In this document: positions 15,240 through 24,370 of the stretch, piece by piece
Position numbering within the stretch: the first letter of the stretch is position 1
How the letters are laid out: the number at the start of each line of letters is the position of its first letter
Source of the DNA: Fusibacter tunisiensis
GTDB taxonomy: Bacteria > Bacillota > Clostridia > Peptostreptococcales > Acidaminobacteraceae
NCBI RefSeq assembly: GCF_016908355.1
Contig: NZ_JAFBDT010000002.1
Span: 124,001 to 188,000 of the forward strand
Reading direction: 5' to 3'
DNA: 64,000 nucleotides
The notes under the pieces: model-generated
The model's database searches: none
The model's input: the letters and a program-made list of their open reading frames with translations, nothing else
What the model was told of the DNA's origin: nothing
Program-made: the position numbers and the translations under genes

Positions 15240-15870
15240 TGCTGTTTTTCAGGGCAAAAAGCGTCAGCTGCGTCCTGTCTTTTAGGTTGGTTCTGGCCAA
15301 TATGGCAGACACTTTATTTTTAATGGTTCCCTCTGTATAATTAAGGGCAATGCCAATTTCTTTGTTGGTTTTCCCTTCTGCAATCATTTTCATAATGGCA
15401 ATATCATTCTTGTCCAATTGGACACCTTCGTAGTCGTAAAGTTCTTCTTTGGAAATTTTGTAATGCTTGTAAAACATCTGGTGCATGGTCTGGTCCATGA
15501 CAAAATAATCGTAGGCAATGCACTCCAATATCTTAAGCAACAAGTCTTCATGGACATCCTTGGTGAGATACCCATCGGCCCCACAATCGAGGGCTTCTTT
15601 TATGGTTATGTAATCTTCAAATGAGGTGAGCATCACAACTTTTATGTTTGAATAAGCCTTCTTTACTTCCTTAAGAACTTCAAGGCCACTCGCCCCGGGC
15701 ATACGCACGTCTAGCAGGAGCATTTCAACCTCTACTTCACTAATCCGTTCAAAAACTTCTTCTGAATTTGACCCCTCTCCCACTACGGTAAAGACTGGCG
15801 AGTCTTCAATTAACCTTTTCAACAAGTCCCTAAATAAGGTTTGATCATCTGCAATAAATACCCGAATCAT
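15232..15870 (-). CDS. response regulator, NarL/LuxR family
   Basis: The 212-residue protein has a receiver domain at residues 1-120, with acidic residues D8/D9, the phosphorylated D54 in LLLDVRMPG, and K104-region LTKDV. A linker of about 30 residues, longer than usual, precedes the LuxR-type helix-turn-helix (IMKMIAEGKTNKEIGIALNYTEGTIKNKVSAIL). It should activate or repress target genes after phosphotransfer from a HisKA_3 kinase, most likely the convergent one. Its start overlaps the upstream sensor-like gene by 4 bases, so these two are cotranscribed. Confidence 0.95.
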   Translation of the reverse strand: MIRVFIADDQTLFRDLLKRLIEDSPVFTVVGEGSNSEEVFERISEVEVEMLLLDVRMPGASGLEVLKEVKKAYSNIKVVMLTSFEDYITIKEALDCGADGYLTKDVHEDLLLKILECIAYDYFVMDQTMHQMFYKHYKISKEELYDYEGVQLDKNDIAIMKMIAEGKTNKEIGIALNYTEGTIKNKVSAILARTNLKDRTQLTLFALKNSII

Positions 15871-16808
15871 AGCTTTTCCCCTTCATTTTGAGACAACTGA
15901 TTGAGTGTGTCCCTTAATTTTTGGTACAGGCGTTCAGTCCTGTTCACCATCTCTTGAACCGCTTGCTTCCCCGTTTCAATTGTCAGCACAGGGTCCTCAA
16001 TAACCACCGTCATCTGGTCTATAGTTGCCCCAATCTCTTCCAACAATAGGGCATTTGTTTCTGCAATAATTTTCTCTTTCTGTCTATCCTTCTGCACTTG
16101 TATGTCTTTATCAATTGCCCTATAAAAAGCAGCGTTGGCCTTGTCCAATTCCAAATTTGTACGTTCAATTTCTTGACTAAGGGTCTGTTCTTTCGTCACA
16201 TCTGACAGGCTTACAATCCGCCCAACCCGGTCTCCACTTCGGTTTTCCACATAAGTGGTTTCAACCAGCAAATAAAAAGGGCCATGCGCCACCACATAAA
16301 CGCCATCAGTCCCAGTATCTTGAGCCACATGCTCAGCCTGCCACCTCACAAAAGTTTGCCAATTCTCAAAAGATTCCTGATCCAACGCCAAACCCTTTAA
16401 CTGTCCAAATGTATTGACTTTATTGCCCACCACATCAAACACAAAAATCAAACTGTCCACTTGATTCAGCACGCTCCCAAGGCTCACACTTTCATGATAG
16501 GTCTTCTTCAGCACCATTTTCTGATACAAGTATACGGTAAGTGCAAAAATCAATAAACTTACCGTTAACACAGCAGATACCCAAAAGGCCTGCCGATAAA
16601 AAGTGGAAATCGGCGCTTGAACTGCCACCCAATACATCATCATAAAAAATTGCGCCACCGTAACAACCCCTATAAGAGCAATCCCCACATACGTTCCCCA
16701 AAAATGCCGACCTTTAAAATAAACCCTAAAACCAAAAGCCATCAAGCTCAGCTGAACCAACAGCCCGATAACAATCCCTATAGACTTATGCAACCCTAAA
16801 ACTTCCAT
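15867..16808 (-). CDS. membrane sensor resembling a histidine kinase without catalytic domain
   Basis: The 313-residue protein has four or more membrane segments in the first 105 residues, a PAS-like domain at about 120-205 (ending in GRIVSLSDVTKEQTL, a typical PAS-to-coiled-coil junction) and a long coiled coil to the end. In the coiled coil the stretch LLLEEIGATIDQMTVVIED resembles the dimerisation helix of the nearby kinase, but the phosphorylated histidine is absent and no ATP-binding domain follows. It may pair with the complete kinase or control the response regulator, with which it is cotranscribed (4-base overlap). It reads as intact: the frame is clean and the end overlaps the next start. 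Confidence 0.8.
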   Translation of the reverse strand: MEVLGLHKSIGIVIGLLVQLSLMAFGFRVYFKGRHFWGTYVGIALIGVVTVAQFFMMMYWVAVQAPISTFYRQAFWVSAVLTVSLLIFALTVYLYQKMVLKKTYHESVSLGSVLNQVDSLIFVFDVVGNKVNTFGQLKGLALDQESFENWQTFVRWQAEHVAQDTGTDGVYVVAHGPFYLLVETTYVENRSGDRVGRIVSLSDVTKEQTLSQEIERTNLELDKANAAFYRAIDKDIQVQKDRQKEKIIAETNALLLEEIGATIDQMTVVIEDPVLTIETGKQAVQEMVNRTERLYQKLRDTLNQLSQNEGEKL

Positions 16809-16814
16809 ATTCCC

Positions 16815-17055
16815 CTCCGAGGTTGCGACTACGTCGCGTTGAGTGCACTAGGTGCGTTGAGTATGGCTGACGCCATGTCAAGTGCGACTTCGTCGCGTAG
16901 AATGTGCCCTTGGGGCACGGAGAGTAACATTTAACGCACCTAACGCACCGAAGGTGCCCTCCACGGGGCTTTAGCCCTACTCCACGGCAGCTTTGCTGCC
17001 AATCCCCTATCCCCTAACCAACTATCCCCTAACCAACTATCCCCTAACCAAGTTA
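16815..17055. repeat. hairpin mosaic array 6 with G-rich tandem repeat
   Basis: Plus-strand order: GCGAC-TAC-GTCGC, a GCAC/GTGC unit, ATGGC-TGAC-GCCAT, GCGAC-TTC-GTCGC, GTGCC-CTTGG-GGCAC, GCACC-GAA-GGTGC, GGGGC-TTTA-GCCC, GGCAG-CTTTG-CTGCC, then CCCCTATCCCCTAACCAAC repeats with three TAACCAA units. The last repeat encodes the final residues VRG and the TAG stop of the AbiEii-like gene on the minus strand. Confidence 0.85.
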
Positions 17056-18260
17056 ATCGAGTTTTCTGTTACCCGTTCAATATCTCTGAAATCAACAACA
17101 GTAACTAATTCCCATACAATCCTATCTATTTTTTTCTTAAAAATATCTACACTTAAGTTTTCAATGTTATTAAACTCTTCTTTTAATTTTTCTCTAACTT
17201 CTTTTATAGCTTTTCCTCTTTCAGGTCCTTGAATGTGAGGGAATTGAGCCTTTTCTAAATAACCAGATATCTCAAAAAAGTTTAATAGACTATTATTGTC
17301 CCTGAAGATAAATTCTTTCAATAATTCTAGTTGATAACCAACAATTGCCCATTGCGTTTTATTACGATTTACAGATTTTCTCAAATATAATGACTGAAAA
17401 TCATTTGCTCTTGATAAAAATTCTGAATCATTCTCAATATTTTTGAGCCTATTAATTAGCAATTCCATATCTGCCAATAATACTTTCTCATCAAACTCAA
17501 TAGAATGAATCACGCATTCTTCTCTTGCTACTTTCAAATAATTTGCTTTTATTGCCTCTTTCTTTTCAATTACTTCGCTAATATTTGCAGTCATCAACTC
17601 AATAACATCATAAATTTGCTTAACTTGTTCATCTGATCGATCATCGTGTATACCAATCGTATTAGGACCTAATGTAGTTAGCTTATCTGCAAATAAATTT
17701 TCAAATGATAAAAGATTAAACTCCTGATCCGTTTCTAGTGCAAACAGCTTAGGTTTTGACATTTTGTTTATGGAGTAATCACCTTTTAAATACATAAATT
17801 CTATTTTTACTTCTTGTTTGCCTCTCGTTGTAAAAAGTTCTTTATCCGTGCATATACTTGGAACTGTCTGAAAATAAGTATCTAGCATATCTAAGCCCAC
17901 TCTTGGATTTTGGGGTTTGTACAATCTAAATTTGAAGTTTTCTCCCACCGTGACCAGTGTTTTTTCAATATCTCTTATGACCTCTAAAACTTCATCTTTA
18001 CTCGCTAAACATACCATGTCAATATCTATACTTGTTCGCTGTGATGATATCGGCAAATAGAACTGAGTTGCTGCACCACCCTTTAGAATAATTTTATCAC
18101 CAAGCCTAGACTGTAATTGTAAGAACATTTCTAAATCCCATATATAGAGTTCAAATTTTGACAATGAATTAAATTCACCTGCACGCATCCTCTTTTCAAT
18201 AGCACTTCTATCAAAAGCCTTTTTACCTAGAATAAAATTCCCAACCAACTCTATTTCCAT
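17037..18260 (-). CDS. nucleotidyltransferase toxin, AbiEii/AbiGii family (type IV toxin-antitoxin)
   Basis: The 407-residue protein has the family's DNA-polymerase-beta-like core: ILKGGAATQFYLP (GG motif) followed by SIDIDMVC (paired aspartates for metal binding). A helical C-terminal part completes the usual length. AbiEii toxins are nucleotidyltransferases that act during abortive phage infection; some family members modify tRNA. The gene overlaps its antitoxin by 10 bases. It is clearly richer in A and T than neighbouring chromosomal genes, which suggests horizontal transfer. The last residues and stop codon are supplied by mosaic repeat sequence. Confidence 0.9.
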   Translation of the reverse strand: MEIELVGNFILGKKAFDRSAIEKRMRAGEFNSLSKFELYIWDLEMFLQLQSRLGDKIILKGGAATQFYLPISSQRTSIDIDMVCLASKDEVLEVIRDIEKTLVTVGENFKFRLYKPQNPRVGLDMLDTYFQTVPSICTDKELFTTRGKQEVKIEFMYLKGDYSINKMSKPKLFALETDQEFNLLSFENLFADKLTTLGPNTIGIHDDRSDEQVKQIYDVIELMTANISEVIEKKEAIKANYLKVAREECVIHSIEFDEKVLLADMELLINRLKNIENDSEFLSRANDFQSLYLRKSVNRNKTQWAIVGYQLELLKEFIFRDNNSLLNFFEISGYLEKAQFPHIQGPERGKAIKEVREKLKEEFNNIENLSVDIFKKKIDRIVWELVTVVDFRDIERVTENSINLVRG

Positions 18261-19051
18261 TTCTTAGCCTCCATGATTTGATTTTCCATAAATTCTAAAG
18301 TTGATTGAGAATATTTAGTTAGTTCTAGTAGCCATTTGATCTCTATATCAATCTTTCTATCTTTAGCAGATACATTCATTTTTGACATGACTATAGAATT
18401 GTTTCTTATAAGACTCTCATATATTCTCGATAGCTCATTTATTGATAATAAATAATCTAGTTTTGTTACAGCAAAGTAGAGATCTATAAACCCCTTTTCC
18501 TTTAATGCCAAGTTTTCGTATGCTAAATCAAAGTTTTTTCCACTTAATATTATTACATCAATTTTCGACTTAATCACTGGGTCTATTATGTGATTTTTAT
18601 CCTTTTCTGTTAGTGCAAACCATCCTTGCTCATCTAATAACTTTTTCACAGCCTTCGTTTCATTTTCTTCAACAACAACCAAAACAGGGTATTGCTCAGG
18701 TATATGTAAAACTTCTCCTACAAGCACATCTAGGCCTGTTATATAAAAATCATAACCGTATTCTGACAGTACATCAAAGATTTTTTTTGATTTATTTTGA
18801 AGATACTGATAACCTGCAGCCATATTTTTTTCATCTTTAAATCCATATATTCCATGTCCAGTCTTTTCAAGTTTTCCCTTTTGTACAAGTGAATATAATC
18901 TCCACGATATTGTCTTTTTGTTTACATCAGGAAATAAACCATAAATATCTTGTATTCTCATTTCATTATTAGGTTTAAAATAATTAGATATTACTTGAAA
19001 AAATCTTTCCTCTACAGTAATGTTTTTTTCTTTCATGCTTTCTTCTTTCAT
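18251..19051 (-). CDS. AbiEi-like antitoxin with winged helix (type IV toxin-antitoxin)
   Basis: From the ATG at 19051 the protein has 266 residues; GGAGGC sits 6 bases upstream, and an earlier ATG at 19084 has no such site. The N-terminal winged helix (about residues 15-70, with IQDIYGLFPDVNKKTISWRL and GIYGF) is typical of AbiEi, which represses its own promoter. The C-terminal part would neutralise the toxin indirectly. The domain between resembles nucleotidyltransferase-associated AbiEi_4-type regions. It is the first gene of the operon and overlaps the toxin gene by 10 bases. Confidence 0.88.
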   Translation of the reverse strand: MKEESMKEKNITVEERFFQVISNYFKPNNEMRIQDIYGLFPDVNKKTISWRLYSLVQKGKLEKTGHGIYGFKDEKNMAAGYQYLQNKSKKIFDVLSEYGYDFYITGLDVLVGEVLHIPEQYPVLVVVEENETKAVKKLLDEQGWFALTEKDKNHIIDPVIKSKIDVIILSGKNFDLAYENLALKEKGFIDLYFAVTKLDYLLSINELSRIYESLIRNNSIVMSKMNVSAKDRKIDIEIKWLLELTKYSQSTLEFMENQIMEAKKWK

Positions 19052-19076
19052 GTTTTCGCCTCCAAATTTTTTATGA

Positions 19077-19155
19077 CAAAACATAATTTTGCTTTATATG
19101 TTTTGATTATACCAAAACTTTATTGCCAAAACAATGTTTTGTTAAATATGTTTTG
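19077..19155 (-). promoter_or_regulatory. abiE promoter with repeated ATGTTTTG operator
   Basis: On the minus strand TTGTTT and TATAAT with 17-base spacing lie at 19106-19134. ATGTTTTG occurs on the plus strand at 19098-19105, 19134-19141 and 19148-19155, and inverted at 19077-19084. The copies cover both promoter boxes, which fits the autorepression known for AbiEi. Confidence 0.6.
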
Positions 19156-19235
19156 TTGACTCTAATGTACTGATAGAATAAAAACATCTCGTGACATTAG
19201 CTACTTCGTTGCCGGAACTATTGTGTCGAATAAAT

Positions 19236-19378
19236 CCGTCCTTAACGCACCGAAGGTGCACTCAACGGCAGCTCTGCTGCCAATCCCCTATCCCCTAACC
19301 AACTATCCCCTAACCAACTATCCCCTAACCAACTATCCCCTAACCAACTATCCCCTAACCAACTATCCCCTATCCCCC
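19236..19378. repeat. hairpin mosaic array 7 with five-unit 15-bp repeat
   Basis: GCACC-GAA-GGTGC and GGCAG-CTCTG-CTGCC are followed by CCCCTA and then five exact 15-base units (CTATCCCCTAACCAA) over about 19291-19365. The array directly abuts a minus-strand terminator. No gene uses this stretch; the open frames seen in it are products of the repeat. Confidence 0.9.
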
Positions 19379-19436
19379 AAAAAAAAACACTCCATGAAAA
19401 CCGAAAGCTTAACACCTCCAAATCTTCACAAAGCAT
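19379..19436 (-). terminator. intrinsic terminator, copy 1 of a repeated terminator unit
   Basis: On the minus strand a 14-bp stem (19423-19436 with 19387-19400, including G-U pairs) closes a 22-base loop and is followed by eight or more T. A related unit lies at 48129-48183, also attached to a CTATCCCC repeat. Confidence 0.7.
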
Positions 19437-19454
19437 TTTTATCTTTTCAACGCA

Positions 19455-19777
19455 GTTGCACCTAACGCACTTAACGCACCGAAGGTGCACTCACCATGGC
19501 GTAGCCATACTCAACCGCAGCTCTGCTGCCATTCAACGCACCTAACGTACTTAACGCACCGAAGGTGCATTCACCATGGCGCAGCCATACTCAACGGCAG
19601 CTCTGCTGCCATTCAACGCACCTAACGCACCTAACGCACCGAAGGTGCACTCACCATGGCGTAGCCATACTCAACGGCAGCTCTGCTGCCATTCAACGCA
19701 CCTGACGCACCTAACGCACCTGACGCACCTAACGCACTCAACGCACCAAAGGTGCCCTCACCGCGACGACAGTCGCA
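19455..19777. repeat. hairpin mosaic array 8 (longest hairpin series)
   Basis: The unit set GCACC-GAA-GGTGC, ATGGC-G(T/C)A-GCCAT, GCAGC-TCT-GCTGC occurs three times in the same order, with CACCTAACG or CACTTAACG spacers between. It ends with several CACCTGACG/CACCTAACG hexamer-like spacers, GCACC-AAA-GGTGC and a GCGAC...GTCGC unit. The period of the triple is about 100 bases. It ends at the TAG stop of the SLH gene at 19778. Confidence 0.9.
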
Positions 19778-21298
19778 CTATCTATTGAGTATCTTCTCCC
19801 TGTAGTCGTAGCTGATGTCGTCTTTGAGGTGGTTGATGAAGTTAATGAGCATTTGAGAGGCTTCATCTTTTTTGACCCATGCGTTAGGGTTGATGTAGCC
19901 TTCTGGTGTGCCGGTTACAAGGCCCACTTCTGATGCCATATAGATGGCGTCTTTTGCCCATTCTGGGATAGCTGCATTGTCGGCATAGTGGGTGTCATAG
20001 GGTGGTGCCGGTGCCATGTATTCTATGCCAAGTGCACGGACAAGGATGGTAATGGCTTCGGCTCGGGTTAAGGGCTCATTGCCTTTAAAGTCGTAGCTGC
20101 GTCCGTTCATGATGCCGTTTTCCTTGATGTATTCTAGGTAGTGGTAATCTGGGTGATCACTTGAGATGTCATTGTAGAGTTTGTCTACACCGGGTCTTTG
20201 CCTTTGTATGATTTCAGTCCGTGTGGGCTCTGGCAGCTTGCCGTTGATGACGTTTACAACGGCCTTGCCGAATTCCAGTCTGGAAATCACAGAGCCTGGG
20301 ACGAAATAATCGTTTTCCACTTCAAAAATCTCTAGGGAAGTGAGGAGGAAGATGTTGTCCTCTGCCCAGTGGCCGCCTATGTCTCTTAAGCGTGGGATCA
20401 CAAGGGATTTGGATTCCAAGATAACTTCATCGCTTATGTGGTCTTCTCCAGTGGACCGGCGTATGGACTCGAGGTCTACAGCACCTTCATTGGCATAGGG
20501 CATATTGTAATCGTAAGTGAGGACATTTTCTTCACGGATAATTTTAAAATAATTGCCTCTAAAACTGATGTTTTGAGGGTCTGTATGCTGGTAAGAGAAG
20601 TCGGTTTTTCGGGTCGTGGCCATGCCCACATCTGCAGTACCACTCCAAATCACTTCGGCTTCACCCGGTTCACCAGGCCCGTATTGTGTGAAGCTGTGCT
20701 TGATTACTTGGGTTTCATTGGCACCCCAGTAATGGCTGTAGCCTACAATGGGCCTTGCGTCTGTAACAACATGAAATTCGCCATTATTTTGGCCAAAAGC
20801 ACCATCGATGTAATAGGTGCGTTCTGCTAGGAAATTACCTGAATAGTAGTCTACAGCAGGTGTGTTGTCAATAATGCGCCCTTCAAGGAAGGTGTATTTT
20901 CCAAGGGTGAAAATCCCATTTGGGGTATTGATGGTTTCTTCATACCCCGTTAGGGTTTTTTCATATGTGGTTTGTCCAATGTTTGCGTTTTCAGTTTTAA
21001 CAACATCATAAGTGAGCGACCGTTCAAGGGTAATGGTACCATCTGCACTGGTGAGTTCAAAATCGTAATTGAGTCTGTAGGTATCCGATGCCTCAGGAAC
21101 ATCTGGAATTTGTACCAGCCCTCTCAGTACAACGGGTTTACCCGTAACAAAAGTCACTTCTCTGTATTCATTGGCGCCGGAAATCTGAAGATCGCCAACC
21201 ACGCCACCATCCATCCAGATGATGCCTGCATGTGAAATTGTGCCAGTTAATAGGATGACCAGTAGGGATAGGGCCACTTTTATAATCCAGTGTTTCAT
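19778..21298 (-). CDS. S-layer homology domain protein with three C-terminal SLH modules (506 aa)
   Basis: A signal peptide (MKHWIIKVALSLLVILLTGT, then SHAG) leads to a beta-rich region of about 300 residues. Three SLH modules follow at about 305-360 (DIGGHWAEDNIFLLTSLEIF), 365-430 (YIKENGIMNGRSYDFKGNEP, LTRAEAITILVRALG) and 435-500 (IPEWAKDAIYMASEVGLVTG). These anchor the protein non-covalently to the cell wall. It is the third gene of the surface operon, 12 bases after the 1013-residue protein. The stop codon sits at the edge of mosaic array 8. Confidence 0.92.
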   Translation of the reverse strand: MKHWIIKVALSLLVILLTGTISHAGIIWMDGGVVGDLQISGANEYREVTFVTGKPVVLRGLVQIPDVPEASDTYRLNYDFELTSADGTITLERSLTYDVVKTENANIGQTTYEKTLTGYEETINTPNGIFTLGKYTFLEGRIIDNTPAVDYYSGNFLAERTYYIDGAFGQNNGEFHVVTDARPIVGYSHYWGANETQVIKHSFTQYGPGEPGEAEVIWSGTADVGMATTRKTDFSYQHTDPQNISFRGNYFKIIREENVLTYDYNMPYANEGAVDLESIRRSTGEDHISDEVILESKSLVIPRLRDIGGHWAEDNIFLLTSLEIFEVENDYFVPGSVISRLEFGKAVVNVINGKLPEPTRTEIIQRQRPGVDKLYNDISSDHPDYHYLEYIKENGIMNGRSYDFKGNEPLTRAEAITILVRALGIEYMAPAPPYDTHYADNAAIPEWAKDAIYMASEVGLVTGTPEGYINPNAWVKKDEASQMLINFINHLKDDISYDYREKILNR

Positions 21299-21310
21299 GA
21301 TGAACTCCTT

Positions 21311-24300
21311 TTAGCTTTCGATAAAGATTACAAGTGCATTGTCCTTGATGCGCATAATGTAAAGATAGTCGCCGGGTTGAATGTCGTCTACAGTTTTGAT
21401 GGCATTGTTTTTGATAACAATGGTATCGGTGTAGCGAACAAAGATATTGGTACGGTTTGCAGTCCATTGGCCTGTATAGGCTGTCCAGTCGTGGGAATCT
21501 GTTAGTTCAATTCGATCCCAGTTGTGGTCAAAGCCTGTGACAATCCCTCTGGAAAGAACGGCATTTTGGTATGTTTTTTCAAGTTCTTTGGCGATGTCCG
21601 CTTCTTTGTAAAGGCTGTCGTCAATGTTTTGTCCCGGAAGCAGGCCCTTGTGGCGCATGTGCATGGCAATAACCGAGTTATCTGCTGGGTTTACCACCAT
21701 AAAAGCATAGTAGCGCTGGAACTGAAGCCCTTGTGTTTGAGGGTGGTAACCTTCAGTGACATTTTCACTTTTGGCATACGCATCATGCCAGAAGTCACTG
21801 GCTTTAAGGACAAGGTCTTCTTCAGGATCTGTGACATCCACTATTCTGGAGTTGGTGTAGAATTTGTAGTCTCCTGAAATGTTTGGATTCACTGCATTTA
21901 AAAAATTATTGGTGTAGCTGGTATAATTGGCCAGCGTAAAGCTGGATGTATTGACGTTTTCAACAGCACCAATTCGAATCCGGTCAAAGATGTCATCAAA
22001 CGGGGTAACCACTTTCACCACCATGGCATTTTTGTTGTAGGTGCCCGTTGGGCTTTCTGAAACCACATAGACGGTGTCTCTTGGACTTATGTGGCTGTTT
22101 GGCACCACAAGGCCATCCTTGATGACAATGGTCCCTTCTGTAAGGTTAAAGTTTTCTTTGGTGTTAATGTCAAACCTGCCAAGGGTGTGGTCAACTGTTC
22201 GAATTCGACTTGAGAAAGTGCTTTCTCCACCTGTTCGAACAGAAAGTTTAACCACTGTTGGCTGACCGTAGACACTTTTCACCACTGCATAAACGTTGTA
22301 GTTTTGATACTTGCGGGAAAGCTCTGTTTGGGTGAGTTTTTGGTCTCCAGCATAGAATTCAGTTTGATCGTTAATCTTAAGGTTAAGGGTATAAGCCTCT
22401 GCTGGTGTCCAGTCGTTGTTGGCAATAAATTCAGGTTTTGAGAACCCATCTCCGCCAACCAGTTGAATCTCCCGTCTACCGGAATTGACATTTTTCAGTT
22501 GCCCCTTGTAAATGATTTCAAAAAGGATTTCAGGGGCTTCGATTTCCACTTTGGAAATTTCATCGGTTGCAATATTGTCAAAATAGAGTTTAACAGAAGC
22601 ACCTGTTTTTAAGGCATCTGCTGTAACGATGTTGCCATCTTTTGTAAAGACTGTATTGGGGCCAACTCTGTAAAGCTCTCTTTGATCGTCTGAAAGGTTG
22701 ACCCAGAAGCTGGTTTGATAGATTTGGTCTACCTTGCCCATGCGCATTTTCCCAAAAGGCGGAATGTAGCCTGGTTCGCCACTGTAGGATTCCCCGCGTG
22801 CGCTCACCAGATAGCCATTTGTAATGTCCACTGTAACGGGCATCCCATAGACATAATTGTCAATGCCAGTGACTCTGTCATTAATGGTTAAAATGGCATA
22901 AGGGGCCAGTGGGAAGGTGTATACCCTATCGTCATAGCCAAAAATAGTCATGGTGGCCGGCCCATCTTCAGCAATTGGACTTACGGTACGAATGGTTCCT
23001 GAAATTTGCTGATTTTGATGGGGGGCTACTTTTATATAGACCACTTGGTTGTCGGCGTTGACGAGGTATTGGACAGCGTCTCCGTTTTCCAGAAGCTGTA
23101 CCCCGCCAATGCCACCATCTTTATAGGTGATGATGTCATCCCTTCTGCCGGTGTAGGTGTCTTCATTGACTAAAATGTCAAAGACATTGCCAGTGACATC
23201 TGTGATGCGATAAATTTCTGTAATAACGCTTTGGCCATTGACCACTCGGGTTTCTGTTCGGAGGTCAGAGACGGTGCCATAGTGATAAATGCTGTAAAGG
23301 TCTGCTTCTGCAGCTGCCCCCATCCGTTCAAGCACCTTATTGTCATCGAGAACCTCCGCATAGTGGAGGACACCCTCTACTGTAATGTATTCCAGTTCAT
23401 CCCCAAGGTCAATGGACTTGCTGCTTGTGGATAAGTTGTCCTTAAACACGCTATAATCCACACGAACGTTTCCCTTTGTGTGGGTTTCGCTGATAAGATT
23501 GGTTACGGTGCCGTCCACATTTTTAACAGTGATGGTCCGGCGGTCTATGGTATTGCCATCTTCATAGAGGGTTTCAGGTTTTATGCCAACAACAAGGCCA
23601 AAATTTGAAGCCATGCCCAGTCCATCTGCTTGGACGTCCAGTAGGGCATTTGAGATTTCCCCCAGTTCACTCCGCGTTAAAGTGCCTTTCGGGTCAAAAG
23701 TCCCATCGTTTTTTAGGGGCATAAGGCCCTGAGAAACAAGGTCTTCAATAATCGCCCTGTAGGTGGGATTCACAGACTGCCAATCTGAAAAAGCAAAGGA
23801 AGTCTGCTGGTCAAAATTGTTGGGCACACCAGCTGTTCGGGCGACCCAGACAGCAAGTTGCTCCCGGCTAACCGGTTCAAGTAGGCCGACAACTTCTGTG
23901 TCTAACACAATGCCAGTATTTTGTGCTTCAACAAGCATTTCTTGATTTAAAAGCCTTGTAAACTGATCTTCAGAAGTGGCTGAGCCCATAAGGGCATCCA
24001 CACGGGCCATTACGGCTTCTTCCCCACCCGATAGACGGACCAATTGGTAAATGGCGTCATAGCCTGTGGCTGGCTCAGATGGGTAGTAGCGTCTTGCCCC
24101 ATAAGTTCTAACAATTCCAAGTGCCGACAAACGAATGATTTCCTCTTTGTTGTAAAGGTCACTGATGTCAACATAGCTGGCATTTACCAAAATGTCTAAG
24201 CCCTTGGCCGACCCCCTAATTTCTTCTGCGTTTTCTGTGTCAGTAGGGATGGCTGTAAACTGTGGCACCAAGGTGTCAAAGGGTGAATAGGCAAAGCTGG

Positions 24301-24352
24301 CAGTTGGCATAATCATGCTTAAAATAAGTAGTAGGATGGTGATTTTTTTCAT
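21311..24352 (-). CDS. large S-layer homology domain surface protein (1013 aa)
   Basis: The signal peptide (MKKITILLLILSMIMPTASF) is followed by SLH-type sequence at about residues 50-240, for example NKEEIIRLSALGIVRTYG, VSREQLAVWVARTAGV and FDPKGTLTRSELGEISNAL. The rest, about 750 residues, is made of beta-rich repeats containing conserved 'IVIKDG', 'GDAVQY' and 'GDYLYIMRIKD' patterns, probably small barrel-like extracellular domains. Unlike its operon neighbour it carries SLH modules at the N-terminus. Together the two proteins probably build a surface layer with the giant TIG protein encoded just upstream (18-base gap). Confidence 0.9.
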   Translation of the reverse strand: MKKITILLLILSMIMPTASFAYSPFDTLVPQFTAIPTDTENAEEIRGSAKGLDILVNASYVDISDLYNKEEIIRLSALGIVRTYGARRYYPSEPATGYDAIYQLVRLSGGEEAVMARVDALMGSATSEDQFTRLLNQEMLVEAQNTGIVLDTEVVGLLEPVSREQLAVWVARTAGVPNNFDQQTSFAFSDWQSVNPTYRAIIEDLVSQGLMPLKNDGTFDPKGTLTRSELGEISNALLDVQADGLGMASNFGLVVGIKPETLYEDGNTIDRRTITVKNVDGTVTNLISETHTKGNVRVDYSVFKDNLSTSSKSIDLGDELEYITVEGVLHYAEVLDDNKVLERMGAAAEADLYSIYHYGTVSDLRTETRVVNGQSVITEIYRITDVTGNVFDILVNEDTYTGRRDDIITYKDGGIGGVQLLENGDAVQYLVNADNQVVYIKVAPHQNQQISGTIRTVSPIAEDGPATMTIFGYDDRVYTFPLAPYAILTINDRVTGIDNYVYGMPVTVDITNGYLVSARGESYSGEPGYIPPFGKMRMGKVDQIYQTSFWVNLSDDQRELYRVGPNTVFTKDGNIVTADALKTGASVKLYFDNIATDEISKVEIEAPEILFEIIYKGQLKNVNSGRREIQLVGGDGFSKPEFIANNDWTPAEAYTLNLKINDQTEFYAGDQKLTQTELSRKYQNYNVYAVVKSVYGQPTVVKLSVRTGGESTFSSRIRTVDHTLGRFDINTKENFNLTEGTIVIKDGLVVPNSHISPRDTVYVVSESPTGTYNKNAMVVKVVTPFDDIFDRIRIGAVENVNTSSFTLANYTSYTNNFLNAVNPNISGDYKFYTNSRIVDVTDPEEDLVLKASDFWHDAYAKSENVTEGYHPQTQGLQFQRYYAFMVVNPADNSVIAMHMRHKGLLPGQNIDDSLYKEADIAKELEKTYQNAVLSRGIVTGFDHNWDRIELTDSHDWTAYTGQWTANRTNIFVRYTDTIVIKNNAIKTVDDIQPGDYLYIMRIKDNALVIFIES

Positions 24353-24370
24353 GTGTCTGGCCTCCTTTGC

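Noticed and set aside
16815-17040. Attachment site or integron-like recombination array
   Set aside because: The cassette pattern is suggestive, but no integrase gene is in the window and no core site of constant sequence recurs between units.
19282-19378. Resemblance to a CRISPR array
   Set aside because: The repeat is a plain 15-base tandem unit without unique spacers, and no cas gene is present in the window.
19223-19490. Open frames on both strands with LTNYP or GDSWL repeats
   Set aside because: They arise from the 15-base tandem repeat, which has no stop in some frames; there is no ribosome binding site and no homologue-like composition.
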